DNA of 64,000 nucleotides from Morinoia aosen (GCA_030386875.1 CM059567.1:53056020-53120019), one strand, 5' to 3'; shown: positions 38,339 to 52,000, numbered from the stretch's first letter. Program-made: numbers and translations. The notes: generated by a model not told the origin, from the letters alone.

Positions 38339-39360
38339 CGGGAGCGAGACCTCCGAGTCCGACTGTCTTCCGCCAAAATTGGAGAGAAATATTCCCTTCG
38401 CAGAGCACCTCAAAATATTCATTGGAGCGCTATAAAGTTTAACCCGCGGATGAACAGTGGGGCCAAAATAACCCCAACTAAATATTAAACTCAAATAACT
38501 GTAGTTTTTACCCATTTGTTTGAACGTGGTTTTGTGATTTTTTCAAAGTAGCTGAAACTGGTTAACCTTTATGTCCTTTGTTACTCAATAAAAAGGTTGG
38601 GGTCAAATAAGACCCCTCTGCGTTGGTTTGATTGAATTAATGTCGTGTATCCACGGGTTAAGGCGCGAGCGCGCTGTTGATTTTTTATATAAAACAATAA
38701 TTGAGTTAATAAAAAACTTTTGCTGTATCCTTGATACTGCGAGCAATTATTTCTGAAGGGGTGTGTTGTAATAGTTATATTTAATAACGCCAACTTTTCT
38801 CCCTGCTGAAAATAAATATAACAAAATTGCTTTCAATTTATGAGGAAGCGGTTAAGTTATTTTTTTTTAATGTTAGCCACACGCAGAGCGATGAAAGGAA
38901 ATTGAAATAAAACTTAATAGAAAATTGGTGCGGTCTGACACTATGGGACGCCTACAATTGCTGCTTTATGCCGTTAATTCAGGGAACAAAAAAAAGCGAT
39001 ATTCGCGCGCTGTTAATGGATTTACTGTGCCTTCATAACTCCAATGTTGCAGTTTCGAGAAAGATGTTTCAGTTCAAATAAATTATGGGCAGACAGATCA
39101 AATAGTTTGTTAGTCAGAATTTTGTTTTTTACTATACTGGTGCAATGCGCATTTAAAACATTTCTTAAACATTAAAACATTTATTTTTGCAGTATCAATG
39201 AAATCTATCAAAGCATCATCACTATTGTGAGCAAAGGTCTATGCTCATCAGTCGCCCTTGATCAATGATTTTCGGCTTGCATCTAAAAATTAATAAAATG
39301 TTTTGTATACTAGATACACGCGGATACCATAAGAGGTTTTGTTTAAAAATACATCGTTCC
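38339..39360. other. Unique DNA after the satellite, nothing recognised
   Basis: AT-rich sequence with short overlapping open frames. I see no gene or element that I can support. Confidence 0.4.
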
Positions 39361-39396
39361 CCTGATGACGGCTAGAGCTAATCTAGCCGAAAGCTT
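39361..39396 (+). other. Hairpin with hammerhead-like core
   Basis: CTGATGA is followed by a 7-bp stem (GGCTAGA pairing with TCTAGCC around GCTAA) and then GAAA. This order matches the catalytic core of hammerhead ribozymes, which are known in Penelope-like retroelements. One extra C lies at the base of stem II, and I could not find a convincing stem III with a cleavage site, so activity is doubtful. It lies about 100 bp upstream of a decayed element ORF. Confidence 0.4.
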
Positions 39397-39497
39397 GGGT
39401 CAAAAAATTGAAATTGTCTCTGCTGATCTCAAAATTTTGAAAAAATGGAAACTTCACTACCAAGACGTCCTGTATTTTAACAATTAAGGGTAGAAAT

Positions 39498-39906
39498 GTG
39501 TCCAACCGCAAGAGAGAAGTAGCAAGACTTCGACAGCAAGAAAAACGCCGAAGACGATCGGATGAACAACGCGAAATGGTAAGACGAAGCAATGCTGCTC
39601 GCAAACGAGAAGCTAGAGCAAAATTGACCGTTGACCGGCGTTTGGAAATTCTACGGAATAATGCAGAGCAACACCGAGTAGCTAGGGAGAGCTAAACACA
39701 TGAAAGAAGCGAGGAAATTCTTCAGCATAGCGCTGGACAACATCGAGTGGCACGAGAGAATTCAACTCAAGAAAGAAGGGGTGAAATTCTTCAGACTAAT
39801 GCCTAACGGCATCGACTTGCACAATCGAATTTAACTCAAGAAAGATGGCATGAAATTCTTCAGATTAATGCCGACCAGCACGTGTGCACGAGCCATGATA
39901 AATTTT
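39498..39906 (+). pseudogene. Decayed basic protein with 23-residue repeats, probably from a transposable element
   Basis: One frame stays aligned for about 136 codons with internal stops (TAA at 39693-39695 and at the codon in NA*RHR). It begins with an Arg/Lys-rich stretch (RLRQQEKRRRRSDEQREMV) and continues into four units about 23 residues (69 bp) long with the pattern ER-x-x-EIL-x-x-NA-x-QHR-x-AR. Similar Arg-rich, QHR-x-AR-type repeats occur in N-terminal parts of some arthropod Helitron-like proteins. That is recollection of a pattern, not a database match. There is no ATG at the start of the open part (GTG at 39498). The repeat frame is kept despite stops, which suggests recent decay. 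Confidence 0.55.
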
Positions 39907-42900
39907 AACAGAAAAAGATTCATAGAAAATTTCTTCTCGTAAAAATAAACTGATTGTGTATTCTGGATACCCTAATGCAAGTCAAAGGGAATTAAATTGT
40001 CACAGAAAAATAATGCAGTATAATGATTTCTTGTATTTCTTAAGCATTATCCTTGTTGCTATGAAAGCTATCGATTAGGAGAGTGTGAATTACGGACAGA
40101 CAGATAGACGGACGCGGCTCTTATTATAGTATAAATTATTAATTCTGAAACGTTCGTTAATCGAGAGAAAACACTGTGTTTCGACTGTAAATTTACTCGA
40201 AATAGAACAAACACGTGGGAGAATATATGAAAATGTACCGCAAAATTGAAAGCTGGGAATCAGAACTTACACTGAATCGACATTCGAATCTTGAAACTAC
40301 ACCCTCAAGACACATTACAGCTCCTGGTTTATCTGTATCGGCATTTGCTTGAGAACAAACGAGCACCGGCGTCGCAGAGTTTCGTACGAGAGAAGCTGTT
40401 TTCTGAAACTAAAGTGGAAGAGGAATCTCGTCGCCTGACAGCCGAAAGCAGCGCAAGAGAGCTAATCAGGAAGCAGCCGTCAGTCCTTAAACCGAGGGAA
40501 CAAATGTGCTGAAGCTACGGTAAAAAATACCCGTCAGTTGCTTGAAATGGGCCATTGACAACCATGTTCTCCCGTACCATTAGCTCTCTGAAAAATGAGC
40601 TCCATTCTTTATGCTCCAAAACCTTCGGCATGCGCACGAAGACCAATGGTAGCTCTTCTGAGACTGGAAATGTCTTCACGCAGCCGAGTTTTGCGAGGTC
40701 AAGTACTGTATTGTGCATTACGTCGCGTGAATAGCGTGACGGAGCTCATTCCAGTATGTTGTGTCAAAGAATTCCGACTGGAAAACAAATGTATTTAAAG
40801 CGTTGACGTACCGAGGCTTTCCCGCTGTGATGTGGGAAAAACCCAAAAAACCATTCAGGGATTGTTTGGATGAACGTATGAAGCGGCATGTGCGACGGGT
40901 ATTTTTGGTTGTGCGTAGTAGCGTTTATGGATAAATTCTCTGAACACATAGGAGTTTCTTAAATTAAATAATTTCGGCGACATCATTGTCTCATAAATGA
41001 ATGCAAGATTTTCTTAAATATCAAGTTTCATCCAGAGCTCATCCCGCTGCTCGAGGATGAAACATTGTCGTGAATAAGAAATCTATGTATGTCCTTAGTT
41101 TTTGTACAACTTTGTGACCAAAACATAAAATAAATATTTAATGTCTTAAATTTTAATAAATGTACAGATAATTACGCTTCTAAGTTCATTACTGTGAGGA
41201 AAAAAGAACAGTATAACCTAATTAGGGACGAAGGTATTTTATATATCCGATTTGAGAAGATATGACTCTCCAACTTACCAAAAATTAGATTTTAACCACT
41301 TTACTGCTTTACCATATATTCACGTGATACACAAACCAAGCGAACGATCGCGAGGAAATCTGTTAATGTGTACTATGAAATTCCGCGAAGGATAGGGAAA
41401 ATGTGTCCTCAAGAAGAAAACTTTCCGTAAATCGTTGTAGAAAAATCTAAAATTTGCTCGTACAATAACATTTCCAAGCCTGTAAGTCATTATAAAGGTT
41501 TGTCATTGTAAAATCCAACGATTCTTGGCATATATAATTTAAAATCTAAGAGCAACACTCATTAGAGATTTGTTCAAATAAGATAAAATTTCATTTGGCA
41601 GAGTGAGCGCTTTTGGAAGCCTCAGCTCGCACGATGTCTGCGGTGGCAGCAACAGGACACAAAGGCTTATATCGGAAATTCAGCGCCTACATCGCTCCTT
41701 TCAATCACGACCTCCAAAAAGCAACGGAACGTTAATTACAAGACTCCTCCTGACTGAAATTCAATTTCAAGCATACAAAGAAAATTCTAAATTAGGTCCA
41801 TCGAGTGAATGCACCTTGGTGATGGACTATGTTTTTACCGCGGACGGTCTGCGGTGCTGAGGAAGAAGGACTTGAACGCTGCCACCCGACGATCATCGTC
41901 CTCTCGACTTGGAATTTATCGTTGAAATGCAGCTTCATCTCTGTTCTCTTGAGCTGCTCGTGTATTAGTTTTTAGTGTTTAATTGCTTTTAAGTTTGAAA
42001 TATAGTGTTTCCAGCTGTAATTAAGTAAATTAAATTCAAGAGAGATGCTCTACTTACCTTTGGTATCATTTTTGAAAATATTTCAGCCATTTTAAGTGTT
42101 CTATAACGGAGCCTAAAAAGATTTGAGATTACTTTTAATCACAAAAATATTTCCTAGGAAATTAATTTTTGATGCTCATTTGACGCTCCGGATATGCTTG
42201 CAGCAACTGCGAAAAGTTTCTGCGATGTTAAATACAATATATTCATCAGAACAATGTAATGAGAAAACAACGAGAACAGCTTTCAATTTTATGTTTGGGA
42301 AAGATTTTACTGAACTCTGTGAACCAGCAAACATTTTATCTGTCATGCTGTTAGTGAGCCGAGCCATATCTGCATGGAATACATGCGGACTTAATCTTAG
42401 AGGCTGCAGAACAATACTTAATGTGTAGATTTGAGCATGTTGACGTTTGTGAATTCAGATAGGAAGTAAAATATAGCACACATCATTCAAAGAATTTCAT
42501 TTTATTATTTGATATGAAATTATCTCTGAGCATTTCGTTAAGCTAAGAGTACATCTTATGTAATTAATGATTTCGATAATTGTGTATATAAAACGCCACG
42601 TGAGTGAAACGCTTAATCAACAGAAACTTATCTGGTGCTTTACAGCTGTAATCTTTTCATTTGAATGTGTTTCAGACTGCAATGATTAATTTGAAAAATG
42701 TGCATTACTGTAAATGTACCTTCGTGTTCAGTGACCAACTAAATTGACCTAACTAAAATACATTCCAACCAATAAAATCTGAACAAGTGTGATGCACAAA
42801 ATTGACGTGCAAGGTCAATTCCTTGAAGTCTCTGTGCGCTTTTGAAAAAAAGAACATGACTTAAGCAATGTTCTCCTAAAATCGAAAGAATTCAGGAAAC

Positions 42901-43248
42901 TCAACTCAATTTTCGTGAAATTCATACATGATTTTACGAGTTACCGATCTCCAATTGATGATTGATACTGAAATGAAACTTGATTGAACTGAACTTGATG
43001 TGCGAACTTTAAACTCCGCGAGGTGGTGCCACCAAGCAACGGTTGCCATGCATGAACACTTCACTGCTAGACATGGACCAGAAACTTTTCGTTCAATTAT
43101 TTAAGTTCACTTCGAAATTTGCTCGGCGAGCTCGAACTCAAGACACGCACGGCCTCCCACTCGCGGCAGCTCGGGTATTTCTTATGGAACCATCAGCTCG
43201 CTCGCGGGGCCGGCGGATGGTGATATCGGTAGCGTACATCTTAAGCCC
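39907..43248. other. Flanking DNA, possible element debris, no gene recognised
   Basis: Open frames at 40291-40512 (plus) and 40515-40718 (minus) are unassigned and could be further fragments of the element at 39.5 kb. A TATATAAAA followed closely by an E-box CACGTG lies at 42584-42602, but no gene follows. The rest is AT-rich. Confidence 0.4.
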
Positions 43249-43815
43249 ACAATTTAGCCTTCCCTTCAGTGACCTCAGAGTGACTCCTAAGTTGACTTTT
43301 CGACAAATTTAAAACTTGAACCTACAATTTAGCTTCCCTTCAGTGACCTCAGAGTGACTCCTAAGTTGACTTTTCGACAAATTTAAAACTTGAACCTACA
43401 ATTTAGCTTCCCTTCAGTGACCTCAGAGTGACTCCTAAGTTGACTTTTCGACAAATTTAAAACTTGAACCTACAATTTAGCTTCCCTTCAGTGACCTCAG
43501 AGTGACTCCTTAGGTGACTTTTCGACAAATTTAAAACTTGAACCTACAATTTAGCTTCCCTTCAGTGACCTCAGAGTGACTCCAAAGTTGACTTTTCGAC
43601 AAATTTAAAACTTGAAACTACAATTCAGTGACTTCAAAGTGACTTCAGGGTTAACTTTTCGACAAATTTAAAGCTTGGACCCACAATTTAGCTACCCATT
43701 CAGTGACCTCAGAGACGCCTCTAGGGTGACTTTTCGACAAATTTAAAGCTTGGATTCACAATTTAGCTTCCCAATCAGTGACTTCAGAGAGGCATCTTGA
43801 TTGACTTTTAGAAAA
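43249..43815. repeat. 74-bp tandem repeat, about 7.5 copies, decaying rightward
   Basis: Units start ACAATTTAGC and include TTCAGTGACCTCAGAGTGAC and TTTTCGACAAATTTAAAACT. The first four or five are almost identical, the sixth has lost part of its left end, and the last two are diverged. Confidence 0.95.
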
Positions 43816-45804
43816 ATTTAAAAGAATGAATACGTATTATTTTATGAGTCTTTTTGATCTTTTACGTAATTTATGAGCAGTATCATATTTGTGCGTAAAT
43901 TACGGAATAGTTCATTAGAGCAACATCTTTGGAAAACACTACTTATCCAAACAGAAATAAACAAGGAATTTTGGGCAAATTTTAAGCGCGAATCAGTGAC
44001 TGAAAAGCGCATATTTTGTGAGCACAAATTGCACAATACTACAGCACGATTCAACGTTCGATAGCGTGTCACCAATGTAACGTCACCCGCAGGAGCGATG
44101 TACAGTTTTAAATTGGGTGTGATTACTCCATTAAATATGGGGGAGACACATCTTTTTTAACACCTGATAAATTTGAGTTGAAGTATGAAAAAAGCAACAC
44201 ATCTTCAATGATATTAAAACTCTGCTTTATCATTTCTTAACTCAAAAGGCAAAATTCAAGTTGTTCTCGGCACCTTCTGATAAAGTTAAAACATTTTAAA
44301 ATTCCTGCAAATTTTCTTAACTACATAAAATTCCTAAATATGTCACAATCATTACAAATGACACTCCCGTATTATGTCACATTTATTACTTAATGTGGAC
44401 ATGATTCTCTATTGACGCTCTAAAAAAAATTTGAGTTCCACAAGCGGATGCTATAAACGTGTAATTTAAACTATTCAAGAAATATGGTGAACGCTTAAAA
44501 GAAATTCAAGAAACAGACATGCTATAAATCTACTCGTTATGCAAACGTCTGCATTCAGGGAGAATCTGGCTAGCTGCTCTTTCGATCAGAAATCGATATT
44601 CCCTTATGAACTTGAAGCTTCCAACGATGGTTTGCGCAACGCGAAATCTGAACGCAGCGCCAATTTCTAGTAACTGTTCCCTCGTCCGACATCATTCGAG
44701 GGAATCGACGCGGCTGTTCAATCAAGTTTCGTTTCCTCAGAGTGCGAGCAAAGCGTCGTAAAATCTTGCCGGTCTTTTGTTGGAGTGACTGTGAGGCGGC
44801 GTCCTTCGTATACCGTCTCGCTCAGAAACGCGTCGCATGATCTACTTTAATTTAATAAAATTTTATAGAGAATGCTGAAGAAAATCTCTCCCAAAAAGAC
44901 CGTTGCTGATTTTAGGACAAAGCCTTCGCATTGCCTGAAATCGATCACGTCTCTGATCCAAAACTGGTCTTTGAGGAAAGACTTAAGAAGATTTGCAAAT
45001 GGTAGTTTAGCAAATTAAACTGAGGCCTATGATGAAATGGATTGCGAAGAGTGAATGACGGAAAGATCTTATTTTATTGAATCACAGATCACCAGACTCT
45101 GACGTTGATTCCAAGATGAAAGAGAAAAATTCGCATGACACGTTCTGCGAGAGTTCTTTCTGCAGTATCCGAAACTGCTGACGGGAAGCGATAGTTCAGT
45201 CAGAGAGATATTTAAAATCAGAAAAACTGCTGAAACTGGAGCTCTAAATAGGAGCGCTGTGATTGCTCGGTGACACAATGAAGTGCAACATGTTTCAATA
45301 TCGCCGAATCAATATAATTAAGTCAAAAAATTGCGTGGGCAAAAAATTAAAGTAAATTTTCTTTAAATTTGTTGTTTCGTTAATCAATCCTTAATCATTC
45401 ATTTGGAGTAGAATTGGTTGCTCACACTAAAAGTGATGCTGAATAAGACATAATCTAAGCTGTCAAATTTTCAAAGTAGTTTTCCGCTCTCTTTCTAGAA
45501 ATGTCGAGTAATATTTCTTAGAATCGTTACTTAACGTTCTTACCCATTTATCTGTTAATAATTATTAATGAAGAGTTATGCTTTGAAAGAGTTTCACGGC
45601 ATTTTTATTAAATTGGTCATAATGGTGGAAAAAGCAGGAACCATTATTTAAAGGTTAATCTCTTCGTTGTTTGAGCTAATTTTCGTTTCGAATATTATAA
45701 TCCAACAAATACATCCATTCTTGACAATTTTGAATGATCTCTCTGGTGCATTTAAATGTTCTAGTTCTGAAGTGATTTTTTAAAATGCAATGATTTAAAA
45801 AAAA
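43816..45804. other. Intergenic or intron DNA, nothing recognised
   Basis: AT-rich with overlapping 60-80-codon frames on both strands near 43842-44075. A GC-richer patch lies at 44580-44840. I see no feature. Confidence 0.4.
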
Positions 45805-45926
45805 GAGTAATTCATAAGTGTGAAACTGAAAGTGAAAAAATTCTCACGAATCGACTTAAAATTTCATAAATCGTACGTCAATTTGTGTGTATTTTTCACT
45901 TTCAGCTTAAATATTACGAATTACTC
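45805..45926. mobile_element. Small inverted-repeat element, about 122 bp
   Basis: The ends are GAGTAATTC and its inverted complement GAATTACTC. Further in, CTGAAAGTGAAAAA is mirrored by TTTTTCACTTTCAG. It resembles a MITE. No target duplication could be confirmed. It directly touches the hairpin at 45926-46000. Confidence 0.6.
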
Positions 45927-46000
45927 ATGTAGACGTGTATCCGGAAGTGCAAAAAAAAATTAATGAATCTTTATTGTACTTCCGGATACACGTCAACTTG
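45926..46000. repeat. Long hairpin
   Basis: GACGTGTATCCGGAAGTGCA at 45932-45951 is mirrored at 45975-45994 with one mismatch, and pairing continues outward with two more mismatches. The loop is A-rich. It is a foldback element or terminal inverted repeats of a deleted one. Confidence 0.8.
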
Positions 46001-49000
46001 GCGTAACAGCGCACCGCGATGCTGCCATTTCGTTATTTCGTTGTCTGACAAGATCTTCCCTGAGGTCAGCACTATCGAAGTGCAGGCGCCGAAGACTTTC
46101 GTTTGAAAAGGGCAGTTTGCGATCTGAAAACTCCAGAAGCTCACAAGGCGTAGAAATGAGTTACGACTTTATGTTTCTTATAAAGCTGCGCTACAAGTGG
46201 GCGCTAAAATTGCCGTAAACAGTTGAATAGCTTTATGTATTATAATTTCCATGGTATTAACTGATAAAGGAGAATTTAATTTGTTGTCTAGTTTGATATA
46301 GGTCGTCAGAACATAGGTGAGCAGAACAGTGTTTGAAGAACCTGCACAAATCTTTCAGCTCATCCTCTTGTGTAGTTCTTCAGTGACTATTGTAATGCGA
46401 TTCGATTGATGCTAGCTCCTTATACTTAAGTTGTCAAGATTAACAGAAATGATAAATATTGCTATTTGGTCACTAAAGTCTAAGTTTTTAACTCATGAAA
46501 ACATGTTCAAGTACTTCCTGCGTACCGATAGCGTTAAATACTCCTTCGAATCTAGATCGTCATCGCTGCTCAAAGATCTCATTAGAATCTTTCACCGGAA
46601 TTTCTATTTTAAGAATTCACGTCTTCTAGGCCGGTAATGTTTTCCTTTCGGATTGAGTGGAAAGCGCCATGCTGTGCGTGTCAAAAGCTTCGAAAAAAAA
46701 TGTACAAATATTTCTTTCAAAGTGCGTTAAGAAATAAAATTTTATCTCACATGCTGACAATAACTAATTCCCAAGTCACGTGAATACACTTTATAATTAT
46801 TTTTCACAACACTTCGTAGAAATTTTCATCGAAAACTTGTTTAAAAAATTTTCTGAACGTTGGTCTCGTAATTGAAAGCGGCTCGCGCACTCGAGTACTC
46901 GAGAGCTGGAAATGGAAAACACGAATTCCAGTAATGAATCACGCTCGGACAAAGCCTGAAATATTTCCCAAATGTAGAGAATTGTCTAATTAAAAAATTA
47001 ATAAATGAATTCGTATGCAGAGTGCTTGGCATAGAGACCTTGTCCCCATTGACATTCAGGATAAATGAAATTTTGTCTTTCAGAATTCAACTGCAAATAG
47101 AGAAGCAATTTTCAAAGAAATTGCACGCATCTAAAAGCTTACATTCATCATCTGAAAGGAAAGACCGTCCGACGATCTTTTATCTAGACATTGTCCATTC
47201 AAAGCTCGGACATAAAAGTGCAGATCCTGCTCCAACCTTTCACGTTCGTCAAAACAAGAGCTTATCAAAAACCAGACGAATACCACCGCAATAATGCGGG
47301 CGTCGCTTCTCGGCAATCCCAATAAAACTGTTCTTTTCCCGTGCTCAGCAATGCTACAATAGAGCGACGCGCAGGTCTGTTGGTTACAGCAAAATGTAAT
47401 AAGGAGAGCACCTGAACTGCTGTCCTTGTAGTTTTCATGAATGAGGCATGGAAGATCAAAATGGCGAAATAACTTTTTGCCTGCATTTTAGGACAACGAA
47501 AAACGGATGCTCACGAAAAATCTCCCATTTTTCAGTTCCAAAATAGCTTGGGATTTTTTGAATGAACTGAAAATTTCTGCATTTCTGGAAGATTTTTAGC
47601 ACAGACAATTTCAGCGATGTGCTAAAAATGATCAAGCTGCTTTGAGCAGTTCGCTTCAGAGATGTTGAGTTACTGAGGATATTTTCATAGAATTAGGCAA
47701 GACGGTAAAAGCGAACAATCTGTTTATAATGTCGGCAAGAATGAGCGTAATTCAAGGAATTGCATAATCAGGCATTTTACAGTTGATTTTTTCCCTTGAT
47801 CTTTTTTAACGTCGTAAATGCAGTTGGAAGCGTCAGGAGGTATTGACCAGAGTGGAATGGCTTAAGTTTAAATCTACACGGCGGACTGAATGACTATTCG
47901 AATCGTTATTCAACTTTTCAACGACATTTTTTCCCCATTGTCAAAATAAGCACTGAATATTTCTGAGATGTCATCTTCGTAGTGATGAGTTACATTATCT
48001 TGCTCAGTAGGTTTTATCTGCTCTTGGGGATTATTACTCTGCTTATAAGATGAGTTAAGACATCCCACATTTTAACTTATTTACCGAAACAGTTCTTTTT
48101 AGACGGTCTCATTTAGCTGGTTACATAGTAACGAAATTTTGGTACATTTTAGAAGGAATTTTCCCTTCACCAACTAGAATGTAAAATAGCTGTGTTTTTC
48201 TCATATTAGAAATAATTTTTCTCGTAATTATTGGCCTCTGCTTATCTTTTCACGTGACTGAGCGGGTTATAATAGAGCAGCATCTGTCATGTCTCAATTC
48301 AATGTGTTTTCAGGGTAATGCTGTGCTTATCAATGTGTATTTCAATTATAATGTCATTTGGATCTCTTTCGGATGAGAATTCATACATGTCGCTAGGGTC
48401 AGTAAACTAGCGCAGCGGTACGAAAAGGTCTCAGTTAGAATTTTCTTCATGAAGCATATTTTTTATTGGAGAAATTTGAAAACGATCAGAAATCTGAGAG
48501 GATGAAATTCCAATACAAATATGAGTTGCATGTATCGTGGAAATATTTTCTCTTGATGACGCAGAATAAGAGGATTTATTCGCTGGTTTAGAGATTATGA
48601 GGAGACCGGATTTGAGTTGAATTACATTTAGGAAGTCTGCAATTGTTTTGCATCATTCCACTTGTAACATGTCCAGATTACGGTGACAGCAGATTATTGT
48701 ATCATCCCAGCAAAGGCTATTGAAAGATTGGACTAACTTAGTTCATTTAATAATAGCCTTTATTTAGGTTCCAGAGGGATGTCTACAAATTGTTCCAATG
48801 AGGAAGCTTTTACTGATGTTTTTATCTATAATGAATTGAATTTCAGTAAAATTTAGACTAATTAATTTTTCGCAATTATTTTTCAGATGAATGCACTCGC
48901 ACCGCCACCATGTTTGTCATCCTGTCGCAAAGAAAGAATTGCATAGTAATTTTGCATCTTAACGATTTGATAAATAAATGTAAAATTCAAGCTTCAAATG

Positions 49001-52000
49001 ACCTCAAAAAACGCTGCATAACCGTGTGGTGTATTACTAACAGTGCTGTTTAATTGCAAAATTAAATTTTAGCAAATTATTTTACATTGCAGCCTCAAAG
49101 GAAAAAAGATTCCTGCTCTCTGTAATTTTCGAAGAGATCTCATTCCCGTTCCTCGAGATCGAACTACAAGCCATTATATAAGTGTGCTCAAACCCAAGCA
49201 CTCGACAGGATAAACTCGAACTTTTTGGCAGCCCTTGCTGTAGAAAATAATCCATGCGTGCATGGGTATTCTGTACATGAAACTATGAAGTTATTTCAGT
49301 GGTTCATACTATTCTACTTTAGCTCGCTGATATTTTTCTCTTTTTAAAACTGGCTTGCTCGGGCGTGTGAAAGAAAACTCATGGTTATGGATATCTATAG
49401 CTAAAAAAGTTTATTGAATATCTTAATTACACCTCTGCAAATATATATTCATAAGCACACAGTTAGCAAAAATGAGGGGAAATCATGTGTTTTACTTCTA
49501 CAGAAATGTTCGTCTTATACAACGGAAGTAATAATTTCTAATTGAGCTTTGGAAGCGTGTTATAAAGCTTCATGTTGTATCGAATGAGCTCTGCCTTTCA
49601 AAGCTCATATGAAGTTAAGCCATAATGTTTGCACGGCACGCTCAATTAATATTAATAAAAAGAGCACGCGGGGTTCATCAAGCATCAATTGAGCAGGACG
49701 CGCTCACCAAAGTACTGCAGTCCGCTCGGTAATCCTTCATTATCGTCAACTTCAAGTAACGCAATTTTAATTCCATTAACCCCAGCAAAACTCGATTAGC
49801 TCGCGACACACACTCACAAAAAAGGGGTTTGATAATTACCCCTGAAAATGCAGCTAATTTCATTCCCTGATTCAATTATGAATGGCGAAAAATGATGCTT
49901 AACTAGGAATCAAAGTGTTACTTGATACAAGCTTTGCTTTTCAGAAGCGAAGTGTAAAATCATAGACGCCCACTTCAAATAACACTTAATATGACAGTTA
50001 GCGAGCTTTCTGCTGTAAAAAAATGAGTGAATATCATATAAAATGCAAATTAGGCCCAGACTGAGTTTCCAGGACGTGATTTTTTCATTAATTGAATCTT
50101 TCATTACTTACGGGTGTGATATTATTTATTCTGACAAAGCTTTCACTGATTTTATTTTTCGCATGGGTATGAAAAGATGTAAAAAAAGTCAAATTTTTTC
50201 AGTGATAAGATGAATATTTACGAGATTTTAACTAGTGTTTTCTGAACGTACACTCGTCTCACGAGGTTGGGGATTTGAAGATACATTGGAACATTAAAAC
50301 ATTGGAAGAGATTACACTTTGTGCTGAAGAAGAGTATTGTGGACTATTATAATTTGGGCTGAGGGACATGAGCAGTTCATGATTTAAGAGAGGAGTCTGA
50401 ACAGAAGCATTATTTCTCTTTGTTCAACCTGCAGATAATGACGGAATATAAAGGTCAGTAATATTTGCAAATGAATTGAAATGAATTATATTTAAGTGGA
50501 AAGCTAAACGCCGCTGCATGAGAAGTCTGATTTCATGAAATCTGCTTGAAATGAACTAGCTTCAAAATTGCGTTTGTTAATTCCTCAATGAACTGAATAA
50601 CTGCAAGCTCGTACGACCGGAGGTCCAATGGTAAACAGCTGGATCTGGACGATTATCTGAATCACAAGCGGTTGATATCAGATATGAAAATAAATGCTTC
50701 GAAGCAAGCCTATTCGCCGATAAATTACTAATGATAGAATCATATAAAGCTTCTACGGGAACAGTAAAGCTGCATTCGTGGCATACGATCATGTGATGTT
50801 TTACGTGTTTTTTTAATTTTTAAAACAACTGAATCGCTTTAGTTGAATAATTTTTACTGATTCTCTCAGGGTTGCGATCATATATATTTTCTTCAGAGAT
50901 TATAATTTAGCCCACAAATATTTTTGCCCATTTTAGAGTAGATTTAATGTCATAAGCTCTGTTGTAATTGAATATCGTCTCCGTGTCTTCACATCGATCA
51001 GGCGACGAAACTGAAATATAGCATTGAAATCAGTACAAAGAATATGGGTGAATATCATATCGTTAGACATCGTCTTTAATAGTCAGCGTTCCGTAAAATT
51101 GTTGGACGTATTTTTGATGTGAATTAGCAATGTTTAAAATTCCAATCACTGAGTTTCATTCAGTAAAATTACACGTTCCATTTTCCTCATCGTTTTTTTC
51201 TTTTTTTTTTTGAACTCATGAAAAAACGAACTTCCTCCCATGTTCTTCTTCTTCACCACCAGAACTCATGCTCTTCAATGCGAGTTTGGAAAATAACTCA
51301 GTTCTCTTTTACAGCATTACTTTTAACAAATTAATTCATATGAGATAACACTCGCATTCCTCTCAGAGTATGATATTTTTTAGCTCAATTAAAATGGACC
51401 TCCCAAATGAACGCAAATGTAAAAATTATTAAAACTGAGCGCGTACTCAATGCTAATTTAATGAAAAACGAGATTTCTGTTCGGAACTCAAATTAAATTT
51501 AAGCAGTTTGAAAAAGATATCCTCGTTTAACTTTCTATTAGAAAAGAAAAGATTGAGCCTAAAGTAAAAATCATGCAATGGAAATACGCAACAAAGAACA
51601 AGTTTTGAGCAACTTGAACGAAAATGTGCTCGGTTTGTTGAACGTTTTCTCAATATTATCTGCAGCTCTTTGGCCCTCGCTTTCTGGCGTCATCGCAGCG
51701 CTTACGCAACAGCAGCTGGTGACGGACACTCTGCTGGACGCGGCAAACATGCGCCACTTTATTGTCCCTTTATGGCGCCATCAAATATCAGAGTGAAGTG
51801 ACATTTGTTGCACCGCTGTCCTCGCAGCGACATCGCCACGACGCCTCAAATCGGCCAACATCAGAAAACAGCATCGCTTTCTAGCATTTTAAAATCTGAG
51901 TACGATTTCAACGCGTTTTTTCCACGTACTGATAGTTTTAAAGAAAATTTTTGTAGATGATTTTTTGGCGGGTTTTCCCCTCCATCTACTTTTCTTTTCA

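Noticed and set aside
40291..40718. Two adjacent frames as a transposase or helicase gene
   Set aside because: Opposite strands, no catalytic motifs. They are kept only as possible debris near the 39.5-kb remnant.
42584..42602. TATATAAAA followed by E-box CACGTG as a promoter
   Set aside because: No start, exon or gene follows on the plus strand. Such motifs are frequent in AT-rich DNA.
45069..45278. Minus-strand frame as the missing signal-peptide exon
   Set aside because: It has a hydrophobic stretch, but no phase-1 donor in a fitting position and no resemblance to nephrin-family signal exons.
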